Assembly (NCBI GenBank): GCA_903921365.1
Contig: CAIXPS010000423.1
Location: forward strand, 1 to 47,537
Source of the DNA: an uncultured bacterium
GTDB taxonomy: Bacteria > Chloroflexota > Anaerolineae > J036 > Brachytrichaceae
Length of the DNA stretch: 47,537 bases
Reading direction: 5' to 3'
The position numbers were made by a program, and so were the translations under genes. Positions 9,321 to 17,373 of the stretch are shown here, in pieces. How positions within the stretch are numbered: the stretch's first letter is position 1; every line of letters begins with the position of its first letter. The notes beneath the pieces were generated by a model. The model searched no databases. It was not told the DNA's origin and saw nothing but the letters and a program-made list of their open reading frames with translations.

Positions 9321-9363
9321 AAAACAAAAAAGAGGGCGCGGAGCTTACTACTCCGCGCCCTCT
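9321..9363 (-). terminator. Intrinsic terminator in the aroH leader (probable attenuator)
   Basis: Read on the minus strand, a 13-bp perfect stem (9351-9363 with 9331-9343) and a 7-nt loop are followed by TTTTTGTTTT (9330-9321), which is a textbook Rho-independent terminator. It lies inside the leader between the mapped promoter elements and aroH, so it should stop transcription before the operon unless disrupted. Upstream leader sequence GCCCTGC can pair with GCAGAGGGC at the foot of the stem (one bulge), a possible antiterminator. The plus-strand T-run is weaker. Confidence 0.8.
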
Positions 9364-9508
9364 GCTTTTTCTGTTTCTTCTACTCTGGCTGTCGTTCCGT
9401 CATGCAGGGCCTGCGTGTGAGTAAGCTCACTTTACGTTTTGTAAAGTAGCCATAAAACCGGAAGTGGCCATAATACAAGTTTTGGCAGGCCATGTTTAAA
9501 CGGTGACG

Positions 9509-9537
9509 ATGGTACTCGATTCATGGCGGGGTGTCAA
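9509..9537 (-). promoter_or_regulatory. Promoter of the aromatic amino acid operon
   Basis: On the minus strand a perfect -35 TTGACA (9537-9532) is followed after exactly 17 bp by -10 TACCAT (9514-9509). Predicted transcription start is near 9502, giving a leader of about 220 nt before the aroH start. The leader holds small inverted repeats (CTTTAC/GTAAAG, GTGAG/CTCAC, GCAGG/CCTGC) and then the terminator at 9363-9321. A 14-codon open frame (MATSGF...) in the leader lacks a Shine-Dalgarno and is not rich in aromatic codons. Confidence 0.72.
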
Positions 9538-9587
9538 GTAAAAGTTTTAGTAATCCGGGCTTGCATATGGGCATCCTTTGACCGAAA

Positions 9588-10583
9588 ATGAAAGCGATGA
9601 ACTTTCTAGCATTTGCCGGTGGAGTCGGCGGCGCCAAGTTGGCCGAAGGTCTGGTGCGCGCGGTGGGCCCAGAGCAGGTTGCCATCATTGTCAACACGGG
9701 CGACGACTTCACATTGTATGGTCTTCATATTTCACCGGATATCGACACAGTCATGTATACGCTGGCGGGCATCGCCAACCCGGAAACGGGCTGGGGGATC
9801 GCCGGCGACGCCTTGGAGAACTATGGCATGTTCGAGCGCTATGGCGCCGCGCCATGGTTCCGCCTGGGTGATCGCGACTTAGCCACGCACCTGTTGCGCA
9901 CCGAGATGATGAATGAGGGGGCGACTCTCAGCGAAGTCACGCGCAAACTCGCGCGGCGTCTGAAGGTGGCATCCCTCATTCTTCCAATGAGCGATGACCC
10001 TGTTCATACGCTCGTGGACACCGACAAAGGCGCATTGCCGTTCCAGGAGTATTTTGTAAAGCATCGCTGGCAACCGGTGGTGCGCGGGTTGATGTACGAA
10101 GGGTCTGCGGAAGCCGAGCCGAGCCCCTCTGTGTTGCGCCGGATCGAGACCGCCGACACGATCGTGATCTGCCCGTCAAACCCGTATCTGAGCATCGACC
10201 CGATTCTATCGCTGCATGGCATTCATGATGCATTGCTCAACGCCAGTGCGCCGATCATCGCCGTGACGCCGATCATCGCCGGAGAGGCGGTGAAGGGCCC
10301 GGCTGCGAAGCTGATGAAGGAGCTGGGCGTGGAGCCATCAGCTGTTGAGGTGGCGCGCCATTATGCCGATTTCATCAATGGCTTTGTCCTGGATGTGCGC
10401 GACGCCGAGTTGCGCCAGAAGATCGAATCGATGGGCATGGGTGTGCTCGTGACCGATACGCTTATGCACAACAGCGATGAGCGCGCCCGCCTGGCGTGTG
10501 AGATAGTCACTTTTGCCGACCAACTGCGTCCTGAGAAATTAGGCGGTTGTCTGCTGGACAAGACCGAAGCGCCTGGCGTCTGA
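9588..10583 (+). CDS. cofD: 2-phospho-L-lactate transferase (CofD), F420 biosynthesis
   Basis: A 331-residue CofD: transfers the phospho-lactyl (or phosphoenolpyruvyl) group from the GDP-activated donor to Fo, making the F420 core. The N-terminal signature is FAGGVGGAKLAEGL, followed by NTGDD, PDIDTVMYTLAG and GWGIAGD; the central CPSNPYLSIDPIL is typical of the family. The start could be 9588 or the ATG at 9597, which begins closer to the family N-terminus. cofC follows three bases after the stop, so the pair is an operon. Transcribed divergently from the aromatic operon. Whether phospholactate or PEP is the donor cannot be read from sequence. Confidence 0.95.
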   Translation: MKAMNFLAFAGGVGGAKLAEGLVRAVGPEQVAIIVNTGDDFTLYGLHISPDIDTVMYTLAGIANPETGWGIAGDALENYGMFERYGAAPWFRLGDRDLATHLLRTEMMNEGATLSEVTRKLARRLKVASLILPMSDDPVHTLVDTDKGALPFQEYFVKHRWQPVVRGLMYEGSAEAEPSPSVLRRIETADTIVICPSNPYLSIDPILSLHGIHDALLNASAPIIAVTPIIAGEAVKGPAAKLMKELGVEPSAVEVARHYADFINGFVLDVRDAELRQKIESMGMGVLVTDTLMHNSDERARLACEIVTFADQLRPEKLGGCLLDKTEAPGV

Positions 10584-10586
10584 GCA

Positions 10587-11177
10587 ATGATTGCACTGGT
10601 CCCGGTTAAAACTCTTGCTCGGGCAAAATCGCGGCTGGCTGGCACGCTCGATCCGCCGGGACGCGCGCGTCTGATGCACGACACGCTGCGCCGCACGGTG
10701 CAGGCCTTGAAAGGCGTCGAGTCCATCAGCCTCATCGCGGTGATCACGCGCGACGCCGAAGTGAGTCAGTGGGCGCAGGAGTGGGGCGCGAGCGTCATAC
10801 ATGAGCGTGAAGACGGTTTGAACGAGTCCTTGCGCGACGCGCGCGCCCGTTTTGGCGCCGTCGATGCAGTGCTGGTCGTGCCGGCGGATCTGGGCTGGCT
10901 GGATAGCGACGACATCCGCGCTATGGCGGCGCTAGCCGGGAGCGGGCCAGCCGTGATCATCGCTCCCGACCGGCACGAGCGCGGCACGAATGCGCTGCTG
11001 CTGCGTCCACCCGACATCATCGACTTTCACTTTGGCGTGGATAGCGCGCAGGCGCATGCGGCGCTCGCGCAGGCTAAAGGCATCACAGCGCAATGGTACC
11101 GCTCCAGTTCGATCAGCCTGGATGTTGACGAACCCTCCGACCTGGCGCTGTATGGCGCGGCGCCTTATCTACTCTAG
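10587..11177 (+). CDS. cofC: 2-phospho-L-lactate (or PEP) guanylyltransferase (CofC)
   Basis: A 196-residue CofC/FbiD nucleotidyltransferase that activates the three-carbon phospho-acid with GTP for CofD. Features are the N-terminal VPVKTLARAKSRLAG nucleotide loop, VVPADLGWL metal site and the late DVDEPSDL motif. It begins three bases after cofD with no separate Shine-Dalgarno, suggesting coupled translation. It ends convergently with the PPOX gene, the two overlapping by 4 bp. The Fo synthase (CofG/CofH or FbiC) and the glutamate ligase CofE are not in the window. Confidence 0.95.
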   Translation: MIALVPVKTLARAKSRLAGTLDPPGRARLMHDTLRRTVQALKGVESISLIAVITRDAEVSQWAQEWGASVIHEREDGLNESLRDARARFGAVDAVLVVPADLGWLDSDDIRAMAALAGSGPAVIIAPDRHERGTNALLLRPPDIIDFHFGVDSAQAHAALAQAKGITAQWYRSSSISLDVDEPSDLALYGAAPYLL

Positions 11178-11662
11178 TCGTTGTGCCACTCGGCGCCGAT
11201 CTTCACTACGCTGATTGGCTTGATTTCGATCACTACGCGCGGGCCTTTGAACAGCCATGCCATCAGGGCGTCGAGTTCATCGGCAGCGATGTAGCGCGCG
11301 ACGATGCGCCGCGCGAGGGCTGTGATATCGCCAGTGTGAATCTGTGCGATGCCTTTGACCGATATGCCGCGGTAGGGATGGTCGTCATCAATGGATGCGC
11401 CCACGCGCGGGTCGCGCACGATGTTGCGATATTTCATCCGTTCTTTCTCGGTGCTCGCAAACAGGCTGCCGTTCTCCTGCAGGAACCACACCGGCGTGAC
11501 CTGCGGGTAGCCATCCGCGCCAAGCGTCGCCATGCGCATTAACAGCGGACGATCGAGAAAACGCGATGTCTCGGCGTCGAATGGAAAAGGGGCTGACAGA
11601 ATAGCCTGGGTATTAGAGACGCGCTTGTTTGCCATGGAGTGTGGTTGGATTACTGTGTGCAT
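11174..11662 (-). CDS. PPOX-class (pyridoxamine oxidase-like) flavin/F420-dependent enzyme
   Basis: A 162-residue split-barrel protein of the pyridoxamine 5'-phosphate oxidase-like superfamily. The core has LMRMATLGADGYPQVTPVWF, then KYRNIVRDPRV and the downstream strand-helix pattern shared by F420-binding members. Location next to cofC and cofD favours F420 as the cofactor, but FMN or heme cannot be excluded. The ATG at 11662 overlaps the end of the upstream nucleotidyltransferase gene by 13 bp; the ATG at 11635 is an equally plausible start. No substrate can be assigned. Confidence 0.85.
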   Translation of the reverse strand: MHTVIQPHSMANKRVSNTQAILSAPFPFDAETSRFLDRPLLMRMATLGADGYPQVTPVWFLQENGSLFASTEKERMKYRNIVRDPRVGASIDDDHPYRGISVKGIAQIHTGDITALARRIVARYIAADELDALMAWLFKGPRVVIEIKPISVVKIGAEWHND

Positions 11663-12276
11663 CGCTCGGCCAGGCGGGACAACGCCTCACGATAGGCTTC
11701 GGGCGTGTCGACATCGCCCAGAATCGAGTCGTTGTTGACCACCAGGTGCGTGACGCTCGTGCGATTCGCGCGCAACAGTTCGCGCACATTGCTTTCCGGC
11801 GGGAGTTGTAACACAGCATCCCACCATGCCCGCCCGATCAGCACAGGGTGACCGCGCGGGCCGTGAATGCCGAAGCGCGGGGTGATCAACTCGCCGCAGT
11901 TCTGGTTGAACGCGATGATGATGCGCTCAATCACATCGAGCCGCAACAACGGCTGGTCGCCCAGCACGATCATGATTGCCTGCGGCGCAGAGCCGTCAGA
12001 CATCATCCGGCGCAGCCCGACCTTGACCGACGATAGCATCTCACCGCTGCTGTAGTCTGCGTTGTGCGCGAAGATCACCGGTTGCCCTGATGAGGCTACA
12101 GCGGCCTGCACTTGCTCGGCCTGGTGACCTGTGACGAGCACGATCGGGCGAGCGGCAGATCGCGCCACCGTTGCGACAACCGTCGATATCACGCTGCCGG
12201 CGCCAAAGGGTAATAACAGTTTATTCGCGCCGTATCGCGACGATGTTCCGGCTGCAAGGACAATCACTCCAATCAT
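11650..12276 (-). CDS. MocA-like molybdenum cofactor nucleotidyltransferase
   Basis: An NTP-transferase of the MobA/MocA group. The start region reads MIGVIVLAAGTSSRYG with the nucleotide loop and the Lys of NKLLLPFG; VLGDQPLL holds the metal-binding Asp and RGHPVLI is characteristic of the cytidylyltransferase (MocA) branch that makes MCD for xanthine-dehydrogenase family enzymes. That fits the Mop-type aldehyde oxidoreductase encoded at 41557-44292. The start is placed at 12276 where family similarity begins; a GTG at 12330 would add 18 residues that overlap an inverted repeat. It may be co-transcribed with the PPOX gene. Confidence 0.85.
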   Translation of the reverse strand: MIGVIVLAAGTSSRYGANKLLLPFGAGSVISTVVATVARSAARPIVLVTGHQAEQVQAAVASSGQPVIFAHNADYSSGEMLSSVKVGLRRMMSDGSAPQAIMIVLGDQPLLRLDVIERIIIAFNQNCGELITPRFGIHGPRGHPVLIGRAWWDAVLQLPPESNVRELLRANRTSVTHLVVNNDSILGDVDTPEAYREALSRLAERCTQ

Positions 12277-12304
12277 GGCGGCGATTGTATCGCGAGACGA
12301 CACG

Positions 12305-12359
12305 CCCTTGCGAGGGTTACCGCGCGTCACGCCACCCGCCTGTCAACCCCTCGCAAGGG
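12305..12359. repeat. Inverted repeat between divergent mocA-like and aldehyde dehydrogenase genes
   Basis: The arm CCCTTGCGAGGGTT (12305-12318) is the reverse complement of AACCCCTCGCAAGGG (12345-12359) apart from one inserted C, with 26 bp between. It lies in the divergent intergenic region and could be an operator, a DNA hairpin or a small repeat element. No T-run follows on either strand, so it is not a typical terminator. Confidence 0.6.
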
Positions 12360-12373
12360 TGGCCGGCGTCATT

Positions 12374-12403
12374 TTGGCAGGCTGGTGTATCCTAGGGTTA
12401 TAT
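12374..12403 (+). promoter_or_regulatory. Weak candidate promoter for the aldehyde dehydrogenase gene
   Basis: TTGGCA (12374-12379, five of six matches to the -35 consensus) and TTATAT (12398-12403, three of six) are spaced by 18 bp. It sits about 40 bp before the likely start codon. Only the -35 is convincing. Confidence 0.35.
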
Positions 12404-12443
12404 CGAGTCAAATATTCATATGGGAGGATCTGACCTGAAAGCC

Positions 12444-13865
12444 ATGACCCCAAAACCTTTTTACCTAGCCGGAGAGTGGCGCACATCGGACGATGTGCTG
12501 CCGGTGCGCAATAAGTTTGACGGAAGTGAGTTCGCCAGCATCTGCCGCGCTTCGCGCGCCGATGTTGATGAGGCGATTCGCATTGCGACAGAGACACTGC
12601 CGCAGACGCGCTTCATGCCCGCATATAAACGCTCTGAAGTCCTGACGAATATCGCGATAGCGCTCAGAGCGCGTCTCGAGGAACTGGCGCACCAGCTGGC
12701 GCTTGAAGCCGGTAAGCCTATTCGCACAGCGCGCGTCGAGATCGACCGCGCTATCCTGACGTTCAACGTGGCTGCCGAGGAAGCCAAACGCGTCCCCGGC
12801 GAACTGTTGCCGATGGATATCGCCGCGCCAGGTGATGGCCGTGTGGCGATCATCAAGCGCTTCGCCATCGGGCCGATCAGCGCAATTACACCGTTCAATT
12901 TTCCGATGAACCTTGTGGCGCACAAGGTCGCGCCCGCTATCGCCGCGGGTTGTCCTGTGATCCTGCGCCCGGCATCGGCCACGCCGCTCAGTGCGCTGTC
13001 GCTGGCCGAGATCATTCACGAATCAGGCTATCCCAAAGGGGCGTTCAGCGTCGTGCCGTGCAGCACCACTGCCGCGGAACCACTGATCACCGATGAGCGC
13101 ATCAAGCTTCTAACCTTCACGGGCAGTCCGGCTGTGGGCTGGCCGTTCAAGAACAAGGCTGGGCGCAAGCGCATCACGCTTGAGCTGGGCGGCAACGCGG
13201 GTGTGATTGTGCACAGCGACGCCGATCTTGATTTTGCCATTGCGCGCATCGTCCAATTCGCGTTTGGTTACGCCGGACAGTCGTGCATCAGCGTGCAGCG
13301 TGTGTTCGTGCACTCTTCCATCTTCCAGACCTTCATGGACAAGTTTCTGCCCAAGGTTCGCGCGCTGGTCGTGGGTGATCCGCTGGACGAGAGGACCGAC
13401 GTCGGCCCGATGATCGATGAGCCGTCAGCAGCCAAGGTCGAAGAGTGGGTCAACGAGGCGGTTGCCGGCGGGGCGCGCGTGCTCATTGGTGGAACGCGCG
13501 CGGGCAGCCTGATGGCGCCGACCGTCGTCATCGATGTCAAGCGCGACATGAAGGTATGCGCTCAGGAAGTATTTGCCCCACTCGTCACTATCGTGCCCTA
13601 CGATGACTTTAAGGACGCGGTGCATGAGGTGGACAACAGCGACTTCGGCCTGCAATGCGGCATCTTCACTAACGACATCAAGAAGATCTGGTATGCCTAC
13701 GAACATATTGAGGTTGGCGGTGTGATTGTCAACGACGTCTCGACCTACCGAATTGACCACATGCCCTACGGCGGCGTCAAGCAATCCGGGTTTGGCCGCG
13801 AGGGTGTGAAGTACGCCATCGAAGAGATGACCGAGCCCAAGCTCCTTGTGATGAACGTGTCATAA
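12444..13865 (+). CDS. NAD(P)-dependent aldehyde dehydrogenase, lactaldehyde/glyceraldehyde-3-P type
   Basis: A 473-residue aldehyde dehydrogenase of the ALDH superfamily. Key features are TPFNFPMNLVAHK (cofactor site), the FTGSPAVGW loop, general-base Glu in ELGGN, the nucleophile Cys in GYAGQSCISVQR and the C-terminal YGGVKQSGFG. By overall form it resembles the archaeal lactaldehyde dehydrogenase and non-phosphorylating glyceraldehyde-3-phosphate dehydrogenase subgroup. Near cofC/cofD it could supply lactate for F420, but that is inference. The ATG at 12444 is preferred; the only GGGAGG is 16 bp before it, and an ATG at 12420 precedes that motif. A terminator hairpin follows the gene. Confidence 0.88.
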   Translation: MTPKPFYLAGEWRTSDDVLPVRNKFDGSEFASICRASRADVDEAIRIATETLPQTRFMPAYKRSEVLTNIAIALRARLEELAHQLALEAGKPIRTARVEIDRAILTFNVAAEEAKRVPGELLPMDIAAPGDGRVAIIKRFAIGPISAITPFNFPMNLVAHKVAPAIAAGCPVILRPASATPLSALSLAEIIHESGYPKGAFSVVPCSTTAAEPLITDERIKLLTFTGSPAVGWPFKNKAGRKRITLELGGNAGVIVHSDADLDFAIARIVQFAFGYAGQSCISVQRVFVHSSIFQTFMDKFLPKVRALVVGDPLDERTDVGPMIDEPSAAKVEEWVNEAVAGGARVLIGGTRAGSLMAPTVVIDVKRDMKVCAQEVFAPLVTIVPYDDFKDAVHEVDNSDFGLQCGIFTNDIKKIWYAYEHIEVGGVIVNDVSTYRIDHMPYGGVKQSGFGREGVKYAIEEMTEPKLLVMNVS

Positions 13866-13881
13866 GACGGCCATCCAAAGC

Positions 13882-13926
13882 CACAGGCAGCATCGGATTA
13901 CGCCGGTGCTGCCTGTGTTCACCTTT
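13882..13926 (+). terminator. Terminator after the aldehyde dehydrogenase gene
   Basis: A 15-bp stem (13882-13896 with 13903-13917, one G-U type mismatch) with a 6-nt loop is followed by TTCACCTTTT. It lies 16 bp after the stop codon, in the right place for a Rho-independent terminator. Confidence 0.75.
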
Positions 13927-13932
13927 TCGCGC

Positions 13933-13967
13933 CAATCTCTAATCCCTGATCTCCATCCTCCATTCCC
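13933..13967 (+). repeat. Five degenerate 7-bp repeats
   Basis: Consecutive heptads CAATCTC, TAATCCC, TGATCTC, CATCCTC and CATTCCC lie in the gap between the aldehyde dehydrogenase terminator and the kinase promoter. Same family of pyrimidine-rich heptads as the tracts at 5706 and 8854. Confidence 0.7.
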
Positions 13968-14013
13968 CCTGTAATAAGCCAAACTCGCAATATTAACGTC
14001 ATCATCTCTGGCA

Positions 14014-14019
14014 TATAAT
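14014..14019 (+). promoter_or_regulatory. TATAAT -10 element upstream of the sensor kinase gene
   Basis: A perfect -10 hexamer TATAAT lies 58 bp before the GTG start at 14078. The best -35 candidate, TTAACG at 13993-13998, is only 15 bp away, so the promoter is plausible but incomplete. The same CTGGCNTATAATC context recurs before the paralogous kinase at 17374. Confidence 0.5.
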
Positions 14020-14077
14020 CCCAGCAACTTTGTAATCAAATGGCTATTTATGACGCGCGCTGACGAGGACTCCCTGA

Positions 14078-15766
14078 GTGTCAACACTCATTACAGGTGG
14101 TAACGACCGCGCCCTGACCGAATCCGGGGGGCTGCAATTCCTTGCCGCTGTGACCGAGGTGCTGGCCCAGGCTGATAAATTGGGCGATGGTTGCCACGGG
14201 GTCCTTCGCGCGGTCTGCGAAAAATTCCACGCGGATAGAGGCGCTATTTATTTTGTGGGCCCAAACGCAACTGTTCAACCAGGTTACGCCTGGCCTGAAG
14301 ATGCGCCCAATGCCATACAGGTCGATCTGGCCCTGATCAATGAGTCTGTGCTCAGTCCCCGTAGGACTGTACTCAGTCCCCATTTATCCTGGCGCAAAGC
14401 TCCCGTCGACGGCCATAAAGATGCGCAAGTGCTAGTCGTGCCTTTGTGCGGTAGAGACGCGGTTGCAGTCAATGGGGTGCTGGTGATTGCACTCTCAACA
14501 GACGAATGGCTCGATTCAATCACACAAGAAGCCCTCCTGATCGCTGTGCGTCAATTAGGCGTCTTCATCGAGGTCGCCATGGCGCTTCCCCTCACAGATG
14601 CCAGCGATCACGCGCAAGTCGAAGCCCATCTACAGGCGCGTTTGCGGGAAAGTGAAGCGCAATTGTATGAAGCCGGGCTGCGTTACCAGACGCTTGTTGA
14701 ACAGATCCCCGTGCTTACCTACAGAGCGTCGCTCGATGATCGGCACAGGTTGTTGTACATCAGTCCGCAGGCGCAGGACTGGCTGGGTTATTCGCCGCAG
14801 CAGTGCATCGACGCACCCGACTGGTGGGCACAGGTGATTCACCCTGATGACCTGGCGCGGATCGTCAATTCGACATGGCGATCCAACGGTGAAGTCGCCA
14901 AGACCAGTTCGGAGTACCGCATGGTGACGCGGACTGGTCAGGAACTATGGGTGCGCGATGGCGCCCGCGCAGCCTGCGACGAGCAAGGCCGCACCTTGTT
15001 CGTGCAGGGCGCCATCACTGACATCACCGAACGCAAACGGTTTCAGGAGGAAATGGGCGTTTCACTGGCGCGCGAACACGAACTCAACGAACTGAAGACT
15101 CGCTTTATTACCACCGTATCGCACGAGTTTCGCACACCGCTCAGTCGCATTCTTTCCGCCGCCGAACTGATCGAACGCTATGGGGAGAAGATTACCCCGG
15201 AGAAGCGCCGCAATTACGTCGACCAGATCCGCGCATCGATCACCTTCATCGCTGACATGCTGCAGGAAGTCCTGCTGGTTGGCAACTACGAAGCGGGCAT
15301 CGCCACGGTCGACGTCAAACCGATCGACCTCGAACAGTTCTGCGTCGAGCTGGTGCAGCAGATGCAGATCGCGCTTGGCAGGCGGTGCCGTTTGATCTTC
15401 GACTCGCGCGGCGACTGTCTCAGCGCGCGCATAGACACCCGCGTTTTGAAACAGATCCTGTCCAACTTGCTCAATAATGCGATTCGTTACTCAACCCAGC
15501 CAGACCCGACGGTCGAGTTTACGCTGGAGTGCGACGGTAACCGCGCCATTTTCCGCATCACCGATCATGGCATCGGCATCCCTGATGAGGATCAACATCG
15601 CATCTTCGACGCTTTCTTTCGCGGGAGCAATGTGTCGTTGATCGCGGGCACCGGGCTGGGGCTGGCGGTTGTCAGAAACGCGGTTCAGGCCCATCGCGGC
15701 GAGATATCGTTCCAGAGCGAGCGCGATAAAGGGACGACCTTCACAGTCAGCCTGCCGTTGCGTTGA
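14078..15766 (+). CDS. Sensor histidine kinase, GAF + PAS + HisKA + HATPase
   Basis: A 562-residue soluble kinase. A GAF-like domain covers about 20-175. A PAS with YISPQAQDWLGYSPQQ and a PAC-type GAITDITERK end covers about 205-330. A short coiled linker leads to HisKA with phospho-acceptor His349 (VSHEFRTPLSR), and the HATPase has LSNLLNNAIRYS, DHGIGIPDED and GTGLGLAVV. No receiver and no membrane segments. GTG start with GAGGA eight bases upstream. It is paralogous to the kinase at 17374-18630, with which it flanks the HD-GYP gene. Its 3' end overlaps the convergent HD-GYP gene by 20 bp. The partner regulator is unknown. Confidence 0.93.
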   Translation: MSTLITGGNDRALTESGGLQFLAAVTEVLAQADKLGDGCHGVLRAVCEKFHADRGAIYFVGPNATVQPGYAWPEDAPNAIQVDLALINESVLSPRRTVLSPHLSWRKAPVDGHKDAQVLVVPLCGRDAVAVNGVLVIALSTDEWLDSITQEALLIAVRQLGVFIEVAMALPLTDASDHAQVEAHLQARLRESEAQLYEAGLRYQTLVEQIPVLTYRASLDDRHRLLYISPQAQDWLGYSPQQCIDAPDWWAQVIHPDDLARIVNSTWRSNGEVAKTSSEYRMVTRTGQELWVRDGARAACDEQGRTLFVQGAITDITERKRFQEEMGVSLAREHELNELKTRFITTVSHEFRTPLSRILSAAELIERYGEKITPEKRRNYVDQIRASITFIADMLQEVLLVGNYEAGIATVDVKPIDLEQFCVELVQQMQIALGRRCRLIFDSRGDCLSARIDTRVLKQILSNLLNNAIRYSTQPDPTVEFTLECDGNRAIFRITDHGIGIPDEDQHRIFDAFFRGSNVSLIAGTGLGLAVVRNAVQAHRGEISFQSERDKGTTFTVSLPLR

Positions 15767-17231
15767 TCAGGCGCTGGAACGCCGCGACAATGGCTGGGTC
15801 GAAGTAGCTGCCGCTATCCTGGCTGACTAATTCGCGCGCCTGCCGCTGGCTCCGCGCTTTGCGAAATGGTTTGTCCGAACAGAGCGCATCCCAGGCATCA
15901 GCAACTGCGAACACGCGCGCCGCCAAGGGGATATCCTCGCCCGCAAGCCCGAGCGGGTAACCGCTCCCGTCCCAGTGTTCATGGTGCAGATACGGGATGT
16001 CGAGCGCCGTTTGCAGATAGTCAATATTTGCCAACATGTGATAGGCATATAGCGGATGCCGTCGCATGAGCGCCCATTCTTCTGCAGTCAAGGGCCCCGG
16101 CTTTAGCAGCACATCGTCGGGAATGCCCATCTTGCCGATATCGTGCAGCATGGCGCCCTGATAAAGATGCAGCAGATCCTCTTCGGACATGCCGATGGCG
16201 CGCCCCAGTCGCATGCTGAAATCAGCCACGCGCCGGCTGTGCCCAGTCGATTCCCTGGTTGCGCGGTCAATAGCGCGCGCCCATTCCTCGATCCCGCCTT
16301 CGTAGTTAGCGCCGGCGTCGAGTTTAGATTTGGTGGAACTCTCAAGCAGCATGGTGGCGATAGCGCTTGCCGCCTGCTGCGCGAAAGTCTCGATGAATCC
16401 AGTCCACGCCGCATCCGGCTCAAAATGGCTGCGCTTAAGCATCCCAAGCACCCCATACAGGCGGCCCTTCGAGATCAACGGCATGCCCAGGTAAGTGACA
16501 AAGCCCTCCTCAGCGATCATGTGCGACTCGGCGGCGTTATCAGCAGGGTGGACATCAAGATGGTAGATGATCACCAGGCGCTGTTCGGTTGCGACGCGCG
16601 ACGCATAGCCCTGCATGAGCGGGGCTGAACTGAACATCAACGCGCGCGCGTGGAAGCCGCGTCCAACAGAGTAGTGGAACGTTTTGTTGCGCGCATCCAG
16701 CAGCAGGATATCAGCGGCGTCGATGCCGAGCAAATTGATCACCTGTTCAAGCACGATACCCAGTTTCAGGCGCAGATCCAGGCTGCCATTGATCGCTTTA
16801 CTCATCGTGTATATCAATTGCAAATCGTGGAGTTGGCGCGTTGTCTCAACGAAGTCCCTGTGCTCAAGCGCATGGCGGATGGCGCGCGTCAAATTATGGC
16901 GATCGACATGGGCGCCATCGAGATGGTCGAAGACGATGCCCTGCATGGAATGCGCCGCCTGCGCTGAAGCGGCAACGGCGTCTTCTCCGCCGATAACGAT
17001 GAGCGGACAATTCGGGGATAGCTCATGGATTCGCCCCAAAGCAGCGATCAATGTATGATCCACTAGAATGATATCAGGCGCATTTGTCGATGCAAAATCC
17101 AAGGCGTGGCTGAGCGTATCCACGCTGAAAACAGCACTGGGTGGGCGTGACTCGGATAACAACAACTCCATCCGACGCCCGCCGTCTGGATCAGGTGTAA
17201 TAAATAATACACGCGTGTTTTGATGGTCCAT
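15747..17231 (-). CDS. Receiver-like + GAF + HD-GYP protein (putative c-di-GMP phosphodiesterase)
   Basis: A 494-residue protein. The N-terminal ~125 residues look like a degenerate receiver: DIILVDHTL offers a possible acceptor Asp, but the acidic pair and the late conserved Lys are not evident. A GAF domain spans about 140-300. The C-terminal HD-GYP domain has the HD pair His363-Asp364 in MLHDIGKMGIPD, then HHEHWDGSGYP with GYP at 424-426 and the VADAWDAL helix. Intact HD and GYP motifs predict hydrolysis of c-di-GMP or a related cyclic dinucleotide. It lies between and opposite to two paralogous kinases that may signal to it. Confidence 0.92.
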   Translation of the reverse strand: MDHQNTRVLFITPDPDGGRRMELLLSESRPPSAVFSVDTLSHALDFASTNAPDIILVDHTLIAALGRIHELSPNCPLIVIGGEDAVAASAQAAHSMQGIVFDHLDGAHVDRHNLTRAIRHALEHRDFVETTRQLHDLQLIYTMSKAINGSLDLRLKLGIVLEQVINLLGIDAADILLLDARNKTFHYSVGRGFHARALMFSSAPLMQGYASRVATEQRLVIIYHLDVHPADNAAESHMIAEEGFVTYLGMPLISKGRLYGVLGMLKRSHFEPDAAWTGFIETFAQQAASAIATMLLESSTKSKLDAGANYEGGIEEWARAIDRATRESTGHSRRVADFSMRLGRAIGMSEEDLLHLYQGAMLHDIGKMGIPDDVLLKPGPLTAEEWALMRRHPLYAYHMLANIDYLQTALDIPYLHHEHWDGSGYPLGLAGEDIPLAARVFAVADAWDALCSDKPFRKARSQRQARELVSQDSGSYFDPAIVAAFQRLINATAG

Positions 17232-17340
17232 CTTCGCTTTACTTGTTTTGCAAACGCATTCGGGTGAGTATATGGCAATTTTATGCCATAGTTGCCATTT
17301 CCATTTTCCAGATCGCCATCGAATATTTCAACTACTGGCC

Positions 17341-17346
17341 TATAAT
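17341..17346 (+). promoter_or_regulatory. TATAAT -10 element upstream of the second paralogous kinase
   Basis: A perfect TATAAT in the context CTGGCCTATAATC lies 28 bp before the ATG at 17374. No clear -35 at 16-18 bp. Its match to the context at 14014 suggests the two kinase promoters arose by duplication or bind a common activator. Confidence 0.5.
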
Positions 17347-17373
17347 CTAATATGAACACTGAATCGATGAGTC

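Noticed and set aside
9421-9500. T-box or trp-type leader peptide ahead of aroH
   Set aside because: No T-box antiterminator consensus was seen, and the small open frames in the leader lack a Shine-Dalgarno and runs of Trp, Tyr or Phe codons.
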